Below are positions 45,335 to 55,409 of a stretch of 64,000 nt of DNA, piece after piece. A model generated the notes under the pieces. The model had not been told where the DNA came from, did no database searches, and was given only the letters and a program-made list of their open reading frames with translations. The DNA is from Pseudomonas baetica (GTDB lineage: Bacteria; Pseudomonadota; Gammaproteobacteria; Pseudomonadales; Pseudomonadaceae), in assembly GCF_019733355.1 (NCBI RefSeq), contig NZ_JAIHLQ010000005.1, positions 62,001-126,000 on the forward strand, written 5' to 3'. Numbering within the stretch: position 1 is the stretch's first letter; each line of letters starts with the position of its first letter. The translations under genes and the position numbers were made by a program.

Positions 45335-46984
45335 TCAGAAACCTTGTGGGGTCGAGCGGGCGACGATGGCCTCGACATCGAGGCCGCGCGGTAGCGCGCC
45401 GTAGACCCTGCCATTGCCACCCAACCGACTGGCAATAAACGCATCGCTCACCGCCGCATTCCCCGCCTCCAGCAACAGCTTGGCCTGAAGCCCCAGCGCA
45501 ATGTCCTCGGTCAACTGCCGCGCCCGGTACTGAATATCCCCGGTGTCCTTGAACTGCGCCTGCAACTGCTGAATATGCGCGGCCAGGCGTTTGTCGCCAT
45601 GGCCGTCACCCAATTCATGGAACAACACATCCAGCACGCCCGGCTCTTTCGACAAGGCGCGCAGCACGTCGAGGCACTGCACGTTGCCCGAGCCTTCCCA
45701 CGTCGAGTTGACCGGTGCCTCGCGGTACAGGCGCGGCAGGATGCTGTCTTCGACATACCCCGCGCCGCCCATGCATTCAGCCGCCTCGTTGATCATTGCC
45801 GGGGCGCGTTTGCAGATCCAGTATTTGCCCACCGCCGTCACCAGCCGGGCGAATTGCGCTTCGTGACGATCGTCCAGATGATCCAACGCCTGGCCCATGC
45901 GCAGGCTCAAGGCCAGCGCGGCTTCACTTTCAAGGGCCAGATCGGCCAGCACGTTCAGCATCAACGGTTGCTCGCTGAGCAGTTTGCCGCCGACCTTACG
46001 GTGCGCGCAGTGATGGCTGGCTTGGGTCAGCGCCTGACGCATCAAGGCGCTGGAGCCGACCATGCAATCAAAGCGCGTCATCGCCACCATTTCGATGATG
46101 GTCGGCACACCACGCCCTTCTTCGCCGACCATCCACGCCAACGCGCCGCGAAATTCCACTTCGCTGGAGGCATTGGACTGATTGCCGAGTTTGTTTTTCA
46201 GGCGCTGGATATAGAACTGATTGCGCGTGTCGTCCGGGCGATGGCGCGGCAGCAGGAAACAGCTCAAGCCCTTGTCGGTCTGCGCCAGCGTGAGAAACGC
46301 ATCGCACATCGGTGCCGAGCAGAACCACTTGTGCCCGACCAGTTCATACGCCTGCTCAGGGCCACTGGCGCCGACCGGATAGGCCTTGGTGGTGTTGGCC
46401 CGCACATCGGTGCCGCCCTGTTTTTCGGTCATGGCCATGCCGAGAGTGACACCGGCCTTGTGCGCCATGCCGACATTGCGCGGATCGTATTCGGTGGCGA
46501 GGATTTTCGGCAGCCATTGCTCGGCCAGATCGGGCTGCAAGCGCAGGGCCGGCACACTGGCGAAGGTCATGGTCAACGGGCAACCACTGCCGGCCTCGGC
46601 CTGGCTGTGCAGATAACTCATCGAGGCGCGGGCGACATGGGCGCCGTCCTGTGGATGAGTCCACGGCGACGAGGTCAGACCCTGTTCGATCGCGGTACGC
46701 ATCAGTTCGTGATAGGCGGGATGGAATTCCACCAGATCGATGCGATGACCGTAGCGGTCATGGCTGGCGAACACCGGTTTGTTCTGATTGGCGAGGAACC
46801 CGGCTTCCATCAACGGGCCGCCGGCCAGTTCACCGTAGGCATCGATCCGCGACTCGGCCCAACCAGCACCGAACCGCCGCGACCACTCCTGCAATGGCAG
46901 GTCGATGCGGTAGAGGTTGGTGCCGTCCAGCGACGGTGGCTGATTGGTGACTTCGTGGGTTTCGGCGAACTGATGCAGGTTCAT
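45335..46984 (-). CDS. aidB: AidB-like acyl-CoA dehydrogenase-family flavoprotein
   Basis: A 549-residue acyl-CoA dehydrogenase fold protein aligning along its length with E. coli AidB. Shared stretches are GSGCPLTMTFASVPALRLQP, GMAMTEKQGGTDVRANTTKA, LVGHKWFCSAPMCDAFLTLA, KNKLGNQSNASSEVEFRGA, MTRFDCMVGSSALMRQALTQ and LYREAPVNSTWEGSGNVQCL. In E. coli AidB is an FAD protein induced by alkylating agents that binds DNA. The start at 46984 was chosen over an upstream frame without similarity. No Ada-type regulator is adjacent, so induction is not implied here. Confidence 0.88.
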   Translation of the reverse strand: MNLHQFAETHEVTNQPPSLDGTNLYRIDLPLQEWSRRFGAGWAESRIDAYGELAGGPLMEAGFLANQNKPVFASHDRYGHRIDLVEFHPAYHELMRTAIEQGLTSSPWTHPQDGAHVARASMSYLHSQAEAGSGCPLTMTFASVPALRLQPDLAEQWLPKILATEYDPRNVGMAHKAGVTLGMAMTEKQGGTDVRANTTKAYPVGASGPEQAYELVGHKWFCSAPMCDAFLTLAQTDKGLSCFLLPRHRPDDTRNQFYIQRLKNKLGNQSNASSEVEFRGALAWMVGEEGRGVPTIIEMVAMTRFDCMVGSSALMRQALTQASHHCAHRKVGGKLLSEQPLMLNVLADLALESEAALALSLRMGQALDHLDDRHEAQFARLVTAVGKYWICKRAPAMINEAAECMGGAGYVEDSILPRLYREAPVNSTWEGSGNVQCLDVLRALSKEPGVLDVLFHELGDGHGDKRLAAHIQQLQAQFKDTGDIQYRARQLTEDIALGLQAKLLLEAGNAAVSDAFIASRLGGNGRVYGALPRGLDVEAIVARSTPQGF

Positions 46985-47082
46985 GACGGGGCTCCTTGGG
47001 GTCAGCCAGAGAAACCAGTTAAGCACCGGCCCATCATCGAACAAAGTGTCATAGCCGCCGAATTGGCGGCGCTTTTACCCTG

Positions 47083-49437
47083 TCAACAGCACAATACCCG
47101 TCGCTCCAGCGCCGACTGCAGATCTTCGAATTTCACCGGTTTATTGAGGTAATCGATCGGCGCGTCCGTGGCACAAAGCTCTCGATCAGCGCTCAACGCC
47201 AGCATGAATACCGGCAGATGAGCGCAGCCCGGCAAGGCGTGAATCTGGCAACACAGCGACGCCCCTTCGTGGGTGGGCAGTTGGCAATCGATCAGCACCG
47301 CCTCGAAGGTTTCACGCTGCAAGCAGTCCAGCGCCACCGCAGCGTTGTCGGCCGCACGCACGCGAAAGCCGAGTTTGAGCAACATGCCGCGCATCACCAG
47401 TTGATTGACGCTGTTGTCATCCACCAACAACACCGTGCAGTCCTGGGGTGCGCGGATGCAATCGCGCAAAGGCGTGGGGGCAAGGGCAGGCTCGACCACC
47501 GGCAACTCGAACTCGACATCCAACTGGAAGCGACTGCCACTTCCGGGTTCAGAACGGTGGGTGAGCTTGCCGCCGAGCAACTCGACCAATTGCCGACAGA
47601 TCGCCAGACCTACGCCCAGTCCGCCATATTCGCGTGTCATCGAGCCGTCGAGCTGGAAAAAGCGCTGATACAGCGTCGCCTCGCCCAGATCGGTGAAGCC
47701 AATGCCGGTGTCGATCACCGCAAACGACAGCGACAGACGATTGTCCTTCAACGGTTTGCCGGTCACGCGCAGCGCCAGCCCGCCAACGCGGGTGAACTTG
47801 ATGGCGTTGTCCAGCAGGCACTCCAGGCACTGCGCGAGCTTCGCGCTGTCACCGTGCAGGCGGTCCGGCAGGGTTGGCAGAACGTCGACCTTGAAGTCCA
47901 GCGACTTGCTCGCCGCATTACTGTCGAACTGCGCGCGCAGCGCTTCAACCACACCGCGCAGGCTGAAACTGCCGGGGGTGGCCTTGAGCTTTCCGGCCTG
48001 CAATTCGGTGAGGGTAAGGATGCCGTTGACCATGCGCATCATGTCCCGGGCAGAACCGGCGGCGGTCTGCTGGTATTGCTCAAGTTCCGGGTCAAGGTCG
48101 ACGGTCTGCATCAGTTCCAGCGAGCCGATCACACCGTTCATCGGCGTGCGCAGTTCATGGGTCAGGGTCGCGAGGAATTCATCCTTGAGCTTGTTGCTGT
48201 GGGCCAGTTGCTGGTTCAGCACTTCGAGTTTCTGGCCGGCGTCGTACAGCGTTTGCGCCTGCTGCTCGCGCATGGCGTTGATACGATCCGCCAGTGCCAG
48301 TGACAACAGCGCCACTTCGATGGCCGAGCCGATCTGGCTGGCGTACATGGTCAGGAAGACGTTCGGCAGCAGGCCCAGCACCATCAGCGTATTGATGACG
48401 CCGCCCAGCAGGAACGCCGACCAGGCAATGATGAAGTACCGCGCCACGCGCAAGCCGCGCCACCAGGCGAGAATCCCCGCCGCGAAAATCACCACGGTAA
48501 AGGTCAACGCCAGGGTCGTCGCCAGCCGCAGGGCCAGGGCGTAACTGGTCATCAGCGACAACCCGACCACCAATGCACCGAACGCGATCAGGGCGATCAG
48601 CAGGCGATCAAGCCAACGACTGTGGTTTTTGGTCTGCAAGAAGCTGCGGGCGAACTGGCTGCCGAACAGGCCAGCGCAACCGATAAAGAAGGGGGTGGAA
48701 GCGTTGGCCCACCACGGATTGTTCGGCCAGAAATACTCGACTGCGGCGCCGTTCACCGACAGTTGATAAAGACCGAACGAGGCAATGTAGAAGATGTAAT
48801 AGAGGTAACTGGTGTCGCGCACGCTGAGGTAGATGAACAGGTTGTAGACCAGCATCCCCAGCAACACACCATAAATGACGCCCAGCACATACAGGCGCAC
48901 TGGCTGGTCTTCAAGGTACGCCGTGCTCGACCACAATGTCACGGGCGCCTGGATCGAGCCTTCACTGGCCAAGCGCAGGAACACGGTTTGTTGCTGGCCG
49001 GGTTTGAAGGCAAGGTCGAACAGATAATTGTTCTGACGAATCTCGCGGCTGGCAAACGGCAGCGCATCGCCGGTCTGACGCACCAGGCGGTAGTCGCCAT
49101 TGGCATCGGGCAGATACAGGTCGAGATGGTCGAGTGGCGGATAAGCCAGTTCCAGCAACCAGGTGCGTTGTGCGGTCGGATTATTCGGACGGTAATGCAG
49201 GTCGATTTTCAGCCAGAACGCCGAACGCGAGTACCCGGCATTGAGCGTGGCTTTGTCGTTAGGTTTGAAATGGCCGGCAGCAGCCTGCGCGCGGACATCG
49301 GCAATGCTCGCCTGACCGCCCGGATCTTCGAACACTTGCAGTGACCGGCCCAGAGGGAGGCTCTGGGTAAACTCGTCGAATTCGACGGCGCTCGCCATGA
49401 GGGGCAAGCAGAACAGCAACATCAGCAAATAGCGCAT
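47083..49437 (-). CDS. Hybrid sensor histidine kinase with 7TM-DISM sensor and receiver domain
   Basis: A 784-residue membrane kinase. There is a signal peptide (MRYLLMLLFCLPLMASAVEF), then a periplasmic DISMED2-type jelly-roll domain (about 25-170; AFWLKIDLHYRP, WLLELAYPPLDHLDLY) and seven transmembrane helices of the 7TMR-DISM class (about 180-390). HisKA follows with the phospho-acceptor His in FLATLTHELRTPMNGVIG (near residue 427), then HATPase_c (DNAIKFTRVGG, VIDTGIGFTDL, YGGLGVGLAICRQLVELLGG). The receiver has DD in LLVDDNSVN, phospho-Asp in AVLIDCQLPTHEG (near 717) and Lys in DYLNKPVKFED. Autophosphorylation passes to its own receiver and then probably to a separate regulator, not encoded nearby. 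The sensor class is that of the RetS/LadS kinases. The signal is unknown. Confidence 0.9.
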   Translation of the reverse strand: MRYLLMLLFCLPLMASAVEFDEFTQSLPLGRSLQVFEDPGGQASIADVRAQAAAGHFKPNDKATLNAGYSRSAFWLKIDLHYRPNNPTAQRTWLLELAYPPLDHLDLYLPDANGDYRLVRQTGDALPFASREIRQNNYLFDLAFKPGQQQTVFLRLASEGSIQAPVTLWSSTAYLEDQPVRLYVLGVIYGVLLGMLVYNLFIYLSVRDTSYLYYIFYIASFGLYQLSVNGAAVEYFWPNNPWWANASTPFFIGCAGLFGSQFARSFLQTKNHSRWLDRLLIALIAFGALVVGLSLMTSYALALRLATTLALTFTVVIFAAGILAWWRGLRVARYFIIAWSAFLLGGVINTLMVLGLLPNVFLTMYASQIGSAIEVALLSLALADRINAMREQQAQTLYDAGQKLEVLNQQLAHSNKLKDEFLATLTHELRTPMNGVIGSLELMQTVDLDPELEQYQQTAAGSARDMMRMVNGILTLTELQAGKLKATPGSFSLRGVVEALRAQFDSNAASKSLDFKVDVLPTLPDRLHGDSAKLAQCLECLLDNAIKFTRVGGLALRVTGKPLKDNRLSLSFAVIDTGIGFTDLGEATLYQRFFQLDGSMTREYGGLGVGLAICRQLVELLGGKLTHRSEPGSGSRFQLDVEFELPVVEPALAPTPLRDCIRAPQDCTVLLVDDNSVNQLVMRGMLLKLGFRVRAADNAAVALDCLQRETFEAVLIDCQLPTHEGASLCCQIHALPGCAHLPVFMLALSADRELCATDAPIDYLNKPVKFEDLQSALERRVLCC

Positions 49438-49742
49438 TGAAGCCCCAGCGTGGCTCGTCCGGTTGTGTCAGGAAGCCCCCCCATTCCCTTTGAGTAGACG
49501 TAAAACCGGTATTACCTGTTATTGGTTTGGATCCAGCCTAGCATAGCCGTTGATGGCCATTGAGCACCATCGAAATTTTTCCTACAAAGGCTCTAGAACG
49601 GGCGTTTCAGAGCAAAGCAGCGAGCTAGAGCTGTTGAGCCGGTCAAGTTGTGACAATACAGTCGGGGTTCTATGCCTGAGCTATCGACAGGACACAACGG
49701 CACTGAACCGGAAAATCAGGTTTGGTGGTAAGCTCGCGCACC
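49438..49742. other. Divergent gap between the sensor kinase and thiD
   Basis: 305 bases with the promoters of the two divergent genes presumably inside. I found no TPP-riboswitch core (no CTGAGA or GATCTGGATAATGCC-like part), no tRNA and no clear palindrome. Nothing else can be supported. Confidence 0.5.
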
Positions 49743-50540
49743 ATGAATATCTACAGCTCACGCCCCGTTGTCCTCTGTCTCTCCGGCCACGACCCCAGTG
49801 GTGGCGCCGGCTTGCAGGCAGATATCGAAGCCCTGCTCGCGCAGGGTTGCCATGCGGCTCCGGCCGTCACCGCCCTGACCGTGCAAGACACCGTCAATGT
49901 CACTGACTTCCGCGTCCTCGACCGCGAGTGGGTGTTGGCCCAGGCCAATGCCGTGCTCAACGACTCCGACGTCGCTGCGGTCAAACTGGGCATGCTCGGT
50001 TCGCTGGATATGGTCGACACCGTTGTCGAACTGCTTTCAGCGCATCCGCACTTGCCTGTGGTCTGCGACCCGGTGCTGCGCGCCGGCGGCGGCGGACGTC
50101 TGGGCAAGGATGAGGTCGGCTATGCGATGCGCGAGCGTTTGCTGCCGCTGTCGATCATTGCGACCCCCAACCTTCCCGAAGCCCGAATCCTCGCTGAACT
50201 GCCCGAAGGCACTGCCGACGAGTGCGCTGAAAAACTCTTGCCGTTCGTCAAAAACCTGCTGATCACCGGCGGCCACGGCGACGAAACTGAAATCCACAAT
50301 CGCCTGTACAGCCGCGACGGCCTGCGTGAAACCTTTTATTGCCAGCGTCTGCCGGGCAGCTATCACGGCTCCGGTTGCACCCTCGCCAGCGCTCTGGCCG
50401 GTCGCCTGGCTCAGGGCGAAAACCTCGCCAGCGCTGTGCGCAGTGCACTGGATTACACCTGGCGCACCCTGCGCGACGCCGAACAACTGGGCAAAGGCCA
50501 GTTCGTCCCGCGTCGGCTGCCGCTGGATTTCTGCTCGTAA
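49743..50540 (+). CDS. thiD: Hydroxymethylpyrimidine/phosphomethylpyrimidine kinase
   Basis: Phosphorylates HMP and HMP-P to HMP-PP for thiamine synthesis. The 265-residue ribokinase-fold protein has VVLCLSGHDPSGGAGLQADI near residue 10 and AAPAVTALTVQDTVNV for substrate binding, and VCDPVLRAGGGGRLG. The nucleotide-binding end is LPGSYHGSGCTLASALAGRL with the catalytic Cys/Gly region near residue 212. The ATG at 49743 is preferred over a start seven codons earlier. It heads the thiD-thiE-hemL run. Confidence 0.94.
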   Translation: MNIYSSRPVVLCLSGHDPSGGAGLQADIEALLAQGCHAAPAVTALTVQDTVNVTDFRVLDREWVLAQANAVLNDSDVAAVKLGMLGSLDMVDTVVELLSAHPHLPVVCDPVLRAGGGGRLGKDEVGYAMRERLLPLSIIATPNLPEARILAELPEGTADECAEKLLPFVKNLLITGGHGDETEIHNRLYSRDGLRETFYCQRLPGSYHGSGCTLASALAGRLAQGENLASAVRSALDYTWRTLRDAEQLGKGQFVPRRLPLDFCS

Positions 50541-50558
50541 CGTCGTGAGGTCTGCCTG

Positions 50559-51182
50559 ATGAAACTACGTGGCCTGTATGCCATTACCGACAGCCAATTG
50601 CTGGCCGGGAAGTTTCTGTCCTACGTGGAGGCGGCGCTCGAAGGCGGCGTCACCCTGCTGCAATACCGCGACAAAAGCAGCGACGAGGCCCGCCGTCTGC
50701 GCGAGGCCGAAGCGCTGCGCGATCTGTGTGAACGCTACAAAACGCAGTTGATCATCAACGATGACGCCGAACTGGCTGCGCGCCTCAACGTTGGCGTGCA
50801 CCTGGGCCAGACCGACGGCCCGCTGTCGCCGACCCGCGCCCTGCTCGGTTCGAAAGCAATCATCGGTTCGACCTGCCACGCGCAGATCGAACTGGCCGAA
50901 CAAGCCGCCAAGGAAGGTGCGAGCTACGTCGCCTTCGGCCGCTTCTTCAACTCCAACACCAAACCCGGCGCACCGACTTGCAGCCTCGATCTGCTCGATG
51001 AGGCTCGCCGCAAACTGCATTTGCCGATCTGCGCGATCGGCGGCATCACCCTCGACAACGCCGCGCCTCTGGTGGCCCATGGTGTGGACCTGCTGGCCGT
51101 CGTCCACGGCCTGTTCGGCGCTGAAAGCACCGCCGAAGTGACCCGCCGCGCCCGCGCGTTCAATGAATTGTTCAAATCCTGA
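50559..51182 (+). CDS. thiE: Thiamine-phosphate synthase
   Basis: Joins HMP-PP and thiazole phosphate to thiamine phosphate. The 207-residue TIM barrel has [15 protein letters not shown] at the start, [20 protein letters not shown] with the diphosphate-binding residues near residue 30, [20 protein letters not shown] (metal Asp near residue 68), [20 protein letters not shown], and [17 protein letters not shown]. The ATG is 18 bases after the thiD stop, and hemL follows after 17 bases, so the three are cotranscribed. Confidence 0.95.
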   Translation: MKLRGLYAITDSQLLAGKFLSYVEAALEGGVTLLQYRDKSSDEARRLREAEALRDLCERYKTQLIINDDAELAARLNVGVHLGQTDGPLSPTRALLGSKAIIGSTCHAQIELAEQAAKEGASYVAFGRFFNSNTKPGAPTCSLDLLDEARRKLHLPICAIGGITLDNAAPLVAHGVDLLAVVHGLFGAESTAEVTRRARAFNELFKS

Positions 51183-51199
51183 AGATTGAGAGCCCGATC

Positions 51200-52483
51200 A
51201 TGTCTCGTTCCGAAACCCTGTTTGCCAACGCCCAGAAACACATTCCCGGTGGAGTGAACTCGCCAGTTCGTGCGTTCAAGAGCGTTGGCGGCACACCGTT
51301 GTTCTTCAAGCACGCCGAAGGGGCCTACGTTACCGACGAAGACGACAAGCGCTATGTCGATTACGTCGGTTCGTGGGGCCCGATGATCCTTGGCCACAGC
51401 CATCCGGATGTGCTGGACGCCGTGCGCAATCAACTGCAACACGGCCTGTCCTACGGTGCGCCAACCGCGATGGAAACCGAGATGGCCGACCTGGTCTGCT
51501 CGCTGGTGCCGTCGATGGACATGGTGCGCATGGTCAGTTCCGGCACCGAAGCAACCATGAGCGCCATCCGTCTGGCCCGTGGTTACACTGGCCGTGACAG
51601 CATCATCAAGTTCGAAGGCTGCTACCACGGCCATTCCGACAGCCTACTGGTCAAGGCCGGTTCCGGTGCACTGACCCAAGGCGTGCCGAGCTCGGCCGGT
51701 GTACCGGCGGCGTTCGCCAAACACACCTTGACCCTGCCCTTCAACGACATCGACGCCGTTGAAAAGATGCTCGCTGAAGTCGGCCAGGAAGTGGCCTGCA
51801 TCATCGTCGAGCCCGTGGCCGGCAACATGAACTGCGTGCCGCCAGCACCGGGGTTCCTCGAAGGCCTGCGCTCGCTGTGCGACAAACATGGCGTGGTGTT
51901 GATTTTCGACGAAGTGATGACCGGTTTCCGCGTCGCCCTCGGCGGTGCTCAGGCGTACTACGGCGTCAATCCCGACCTGACCACGTTCGGCAAGATCATT
52001 GGCGGCGGCATGCCGGTCGGCTGCTTCGGTGGCAAACGTGAAATCATGGAGCGCATCGCGCCACTGGGCCCGGTGTATCAGGCCGGTACGCTGTCGGGTA
52101 ACCCGCTGGCGATGGCGGCCGGTTTGACCACGCTGCGCCTGATCAGCCGTCCGGGTTTCCACGCCGAGTTGACCGACTACACCACACGCCTGCTCGATGG
52201 CCTGCAACAACGCGCCGATGCCGCTGGCATTCCATTCGTGACCACCCAGGCGGGAGGCATGTTCGGCCTGTACTTCAGCGGCGCCGACGCCATCGTGACG
52301 TTTGAGGACGTAATGGCCAGCGATGCCGCGTTGTTCGGTCGCTTCTTCCACCTGATGCTGGAAGGCGGCGTGTATCTGGCGCCGAGCGCATTCGAAGCAG
52401 GCTTCACGTCGATCGCCCATGGCGAAGCCGAGTTGAAACTGACGCTGGACGCTGCCGAACGCGCCTTCGCTGCGTTGAAGTAA
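51200..52483 (+). CDS. hemL: Glutamate-1-semialdehyde 2,1-aminomutase
   Basis: PLP-dependent aminomutase that makes 5-aminolevulinate for heme and tetrapyrroles by the C5 pathway. At 427 residues it matches HemL. Key segments are [20 protein letters not shown] near the start, [60 protein letters not shown], and the PLP lysine in [18 protein letters not shown] (near residue 265). It follows thiE closely, as is common in Pseudomonas. Confidence 0.96.
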   Translation: MSRSETLFANAQKHIPGGVNSPVRAFKSVGGTPLFFKHAEGAYVTDEDDKRYVDYVGSWGPMILGHSHPDVLDAVRNQLQHGLSYGAPTAMETEMADLVCSLVPSMDMVRMVSSGTEATMSAIRLARGYTGRDSIIKFEGCYHGHSDSLLVKAGSGALTQGVPSSAGVPAAFAKHTLTLPFNDIDAVEKMLAEVGQEVACIIVEPVAGNMNCVPPAPGFLEGLRSLCDKHGVVLIFDEVMTGFRVALGGAQAYYGVNPDLTTFGKIIGGGMPVGCFGGKREIMERIAPLGPVYQAGTLSGNPLAMAAGLTTLRLISRPGFHAELTDYTTRLLDGLQQRADAAGIPFVTTQAGGMFGLYFSGADAIVTFEDVMASDAALFGRFFHLMLEGGVYLAPSAFEAGFTSIAHGEAELKLTLDAAERAFAALK

Positions 52484-52707
52484 TTGCCACACCGCTGACG
52501 TTGGCCATTGCCAGCGTCAGCTTTCACCTACATCCCCACGCTTTTTCCGCGCCTGTGCCAAAAATCTTCCTGAAAGTGGGCGATATATTCCCCGCGCAGC
52601 AGAAAAACGAGTAAAGACTTTGTAAGGTTGGCCCTGCTTATTTCATAATGCGCGCTTATTGGATCCCTCGATGGGTCCGCGTGCCCTTCAGAGGTAAGTC
52701 GATTCCC

Positions 52708-53262
52708 ATGAACCGCACCGGCCGCACCCTTGCCTTGGGCTGCCTGTTGCTCCTTCAGCCCCTGCTCGCGCATGCACAAGCAGGCGGCAACTCGTTGTTG
52801 ATCCCGGCGATGGGTCGTTGCACCCTCAATACTCAGCCGCAAGACGTCACGCAGGCATTGGCTGCCTGCCAGAAAGCGGCGGATGAAGGGGATGCGCAAG
52901 CGCAATACGAGTTGGGTGAGTTCTACTACGACGGCAAGAATGCGCCGCGCGACCTCAACCAAGCCCTGAGCTATTTCGAAAAGGCCTCGTTGCAAGGCCA
53001 CGCTCAGGCGCAGTTCAAGCTCGGCACGATGTTCTTCCACGGTGAAGGCGTGCAGGCCAACAACATTCAGGCGTACATCGTGCTGAAGATGGCCGCGGTC
53101 AACGGCGCCGAAGAGGCGCTCGACACAGCCGACGAAGTCTCCGAAAAAATGTCCCGCGAAGATCTCGAAACCGCCACTCAGGTGCTCGGGCAAATTTTCC
53201 GTAAATACCTGATGGAACTGCAAAGCGCCGATGGGCGTACGCCTTTTTCGCCCCTTCCCTGA
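52708..53262 (+). CDS. Secreted Sel1/TPR-repeat protein
   Basis: A 184-residue protein with a signal peptide (LALGCLLLLQPLLAHAQAGG, cleavage near residue 24) and about two Sel1-like repeats (EGDAQAQYELGEFYYDGKNA and QGHAQAQFKLGTMFFHGEGV, then IQAYIVLKMAAVNG). Two cysteines (GRCTLN, AACQKA) may form a disulfide. The start at 52708 follows GAGGTAAG and gives the signal peptide. Function unknown; Sel1 repeats usually mediate protein contacts. Confidence 0.82.
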   Translation: MNRTGRTLALGCLLLLQPLLAHAQAGGNSLLIPAMGRCTLNTQPQDVTQALAACQKAADEGDAQAQYELGEFYYDGKNAPRDLNQALSYFEKASLQGHAQAQFKLGTMFFHGEGVQANNIQAYIVLKMAAVNGAEEALDTADEVSEKMSREDLETATQVLGQIFRKYLMELQSADGRTPFSPLP

Positions 53263-53282
53263 ATTCTGTACGGATTTTTCTG

Positions 53283-53369
53283 GCCTCTTCGCGAGCAAGC
53301 CCGCTCCCACATGGGATCTTCTGAACACTGAAGATCAATTGTGGGAGCGACGGTGCGACGATTCGACTT
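53283..53369. repeat. REP sequences after the Sel1 gene
   Basis: A unit CTTCGCGAGCAAGCCCGCTC (53287-53310) followed by an inverted, shorter unit starting TTGTGGGAGCGAC (53339), probably decayed. Confidence 0.65.
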
Positions 53370-53400
53370 GCTTGCGAATGAGGCGACTCGGTCTTGAGCC

Positions 53401-53730
53401 TTACTTCTCAGGCATCGGCATCGGAAACGGCATCACATTGCCGACCGCGCCGCGGGCTTCGCTGATTTTCGGGGTGCCGAGGCGTTCCACTTCGTCGATG
53501 CGCACGATCGAATGCATCGGCACAAAACTGCGCACAACGCCTTCAAACTGCGCCTTGAGCTTTTCTTCGCTCGGGTCGACGACCACTTGCGTGCGCTCGC
53601 CAAAGACGAACTCTTCCACTTCCAGGAAACCCCACAGATCACTTTGATAGATCTGCTTGGCGTACATTTCGAACACCTGGCCCTGGTTGAGGAAAATCAC
53701 CTTGTAGATTGGAGCTTCGCGTTTGGTCAT
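53401..53730 (-). CDS. DUF1820 family protein
   Basis: A 109-residue protein starting MTKREAPIYKVIFLNQGQVF, with DLWGFLEVEEFVFGERTQVV in the middle and SFVPMHSIVRIDEVERLGTP near the end. These are the hallmarks of the DUF1820 family of gamma-proteobacteria, whose function is unknown. It is divergent from miaB. The longer in-frame extension to 53871 overlaps the miaB start and is not used. Confidence 0.87.
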   Translation of the reverse strand: MTKREAPIYKVIFLNQGQVFEMYAKQIYQSDLWGFLEVEEFVFGERTQVVVDPSEEKLKAQFEGVVRSFVPMHSIVRIDEVERLGTPKISEARGAVGNVMPFPMPMPEK

Positions 53731-53863
53731 GGCGGGCGGATAACATCGGGGATAAAAATGAGGGCGCGAACTATAGCATAGCCACCGGACGCACAGCGGT
53801 AGGAACCTGAGGGCTTGTTCCCTATAATGCGCGGTTCTTTGAATCACGTGACGACCAAAATCC

Positions 53864-55192
53864 ATGGCCAAGAAGCTTTACATCGAAACCCACGGTTGCC
53901 AGATGAACGAGTACGACAGCTCGCGCATGGTCGATCTGCTGGGTGAACATCAGGCCCTGGAAGTCACCGCTCGCGCGGAAGACGCCGACGTGATTCTGCT
54001 CAACACCTGCTCGATCCGCGAGCGCGCCCAGGATCGTGTGTACTCGCAGCTCGGTCGCTGGCGCGAATTGAAACTGGCCAACCCGGACATGGTGATTGCC
54101 GTCGGCGGTTGCGTGGCCAGCCAGGAAGGCGCGGCGATCCGTGATCGCGCACCCTACGTTGACGTGGTGTTCGGCCCGCAGACCCTGCACCGCTTGCCGG
54201 AAATGATCGACGCGGCGCGCAGCACCAAGCTGCCGCAAGTGGACGTCTCGTTCCCGGAAATCGAAAAATTCGACCACTTGCCCGAGCCGCGCATCGATGG
54301 CCCGAGCGCTTATGTGTCGGTGATGGAAGGCTGCAGCAAGTACTGCACCTTCTGCGTGGTGCCTTATACCCGCGGCGAAGAAGTCAGCCGGCCGTTCGAT
54401 GACGTGATCGCCGAGATCATCCACCTAGCCGAAAATGGCGTGCGCGAGGTGACCCTGCTGGGGCAGAACGTCAACGGCTATCACGGTACCACCCACGACG
54501 GGCGCCTGGCCGATCTCGCCGAACTGATCCGCGTAGTCGCGGCCGTCGACGGCATTGACCGCATTCGCTACACCACCTCGCACCCGCTGGAGTTTTCCGA
54601 CAGCCTGATCCAGGCCCACGCCGATGTGCCGGAACTGGTGAAGCACCTGCACTTGCCCGTGCAGTCGGGTTCGGACCGTATTCTGGCCGCGATGAAGCGC
54701 AACCACACGGCGCTGGAGTACAAATCGAAGCTGCGCAAACTGCGCGCGGCGGTGCCGGGGATCTGCATCAGCTCGGACTTCATCGTTGGCTTCCCCGGCG
54801 AGACCGAGAAAGACTTCGAACAGACCATGAAGCTGATTGCCGACGTTGGTTTCGACTTTTCCTACTCGTTCGTTTACAGCCAGCGCCCGGGCACCCCGGC
54901 TGCCGATCTGGCGGATGACACCCCGGAAGAGTTGAAAAAGGAACGCCTGAACGCGCTGCAACACCGCTTGAATCAGCAAGGTTTCGAAATCAGCCGACAA
55001 ATGGTCGGTTCGATTCAGCGCATTCTGGTCACCGATTACTCGAAAAAAGACCCGGGCGAGTTGCAAGGGCGCACCGAGAATAATCGTATCGTCAACTTCC
55101 GCTGCGACAATCCAACGTTGATCGGTCAGTTCGCCGACGTGCACATCGACGCGGCACAACCGCACTCGCTGCGCGGCTCGCTGATCCAGTAA
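53864..55192 (+). CDS. miaB: tRNA-2-methylthio-N6-dimethylallyladenosine synthase
   Basis: Radical-SAM methylthiotransferase that makes ms2i6A37 in tRNAs reading UNN codons. The 442-residue protein has the N-terminal UPF0004 domain with cluster cysteines in [34 protein letters not shown] and [11 protein letters not shown]. The radical-SAM motif is [20 protein letters not shown] near residue 155, and a C-terminal TRAM domain covers about 375-440. The ATG at 53864 is near the conserved start [11 protein letters not shown]. Confidence 0.96.
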   Translation: MAKKLYIETHGCQMNEYDSSRMVDLLGEHQALEVTARAEDADVILLNTCSIRERAQDRVYSQLGRWRELKLANPDMVIAVGGCVASQEGAAIRDRAPYVDVVFGPQTLHRLPEMIDAARSTKLPQVDVSFPEIEKFDHLPEPRIDGPSAYVSVMEGCSKYCTFCVVPYTRGEEVSRPFDDVIAEIIHLAENGVREVTLLGQNVNGYHGTTHDGRLADLAELIRVVAAVDGIDRIRYTTSHPLEFSDSLIQAHADVPELVKHLHLPVQSGSDRILAAMKRNHTALEYKSKLRKLRAAVPGICISSDFIVGFPGETEKDFEQTMKLIADVGFDFSYSFVYSQRPGTPAADLADDTPEELKKERLNALQHRLNQQGFEISRQMVGSIQRILVTDYSKKDPGELQGRTENNRIVNFRCDNPTLIGQFADVHIDAAQPHSLRGSLIQ

Positions 55193-55215
55193 CAGATACC
55201 AGCAGCACAGAAGAA

Positions 55216-55309
55216 CCTGTGGGAGCTGGCTTGCCAGCGATAGCGGCGTAACTGGCGACATCTTCGCTGGACGTGATGGCCTCATCGCTGGCAAGCCAGC
55301 TCCCACAGG
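55216..55309. repeat. REP doublet, GTGGGAGCTGGCTTGCCAGCGAT type
   Basis: Two inverted units of a third subtype (GAGCTGGCTTGCCAGCGATA and its complement, 55218-55241 and 55282-55309), between miaB and phoH. This subtype has GCTGG/CCAGC in place of GCGGG. Confidence 0.85.
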
Positions 55310-55409
55310 GATGGTGATTGAAGCTGAGATATTTAAGAGCTTTCGCACCCACGCCACTGGCGTTATCCTTGATTTCATCTTAATTGCCCCAGGGCGGCTA
55401 AATACGACC

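Noticed and set aside
47054..47070. GCCGCC/GGCGGC hairpin after the sensor kinase gene as terminator
   Set aside because: Only six pairs and no T run on the minus strand; not strong enough to list.
49438..49742. Possible TPP riboswitch before thiD
   Set aside because: None of the conserved thi-box parts is present; only a chance CTGAGC is seen.
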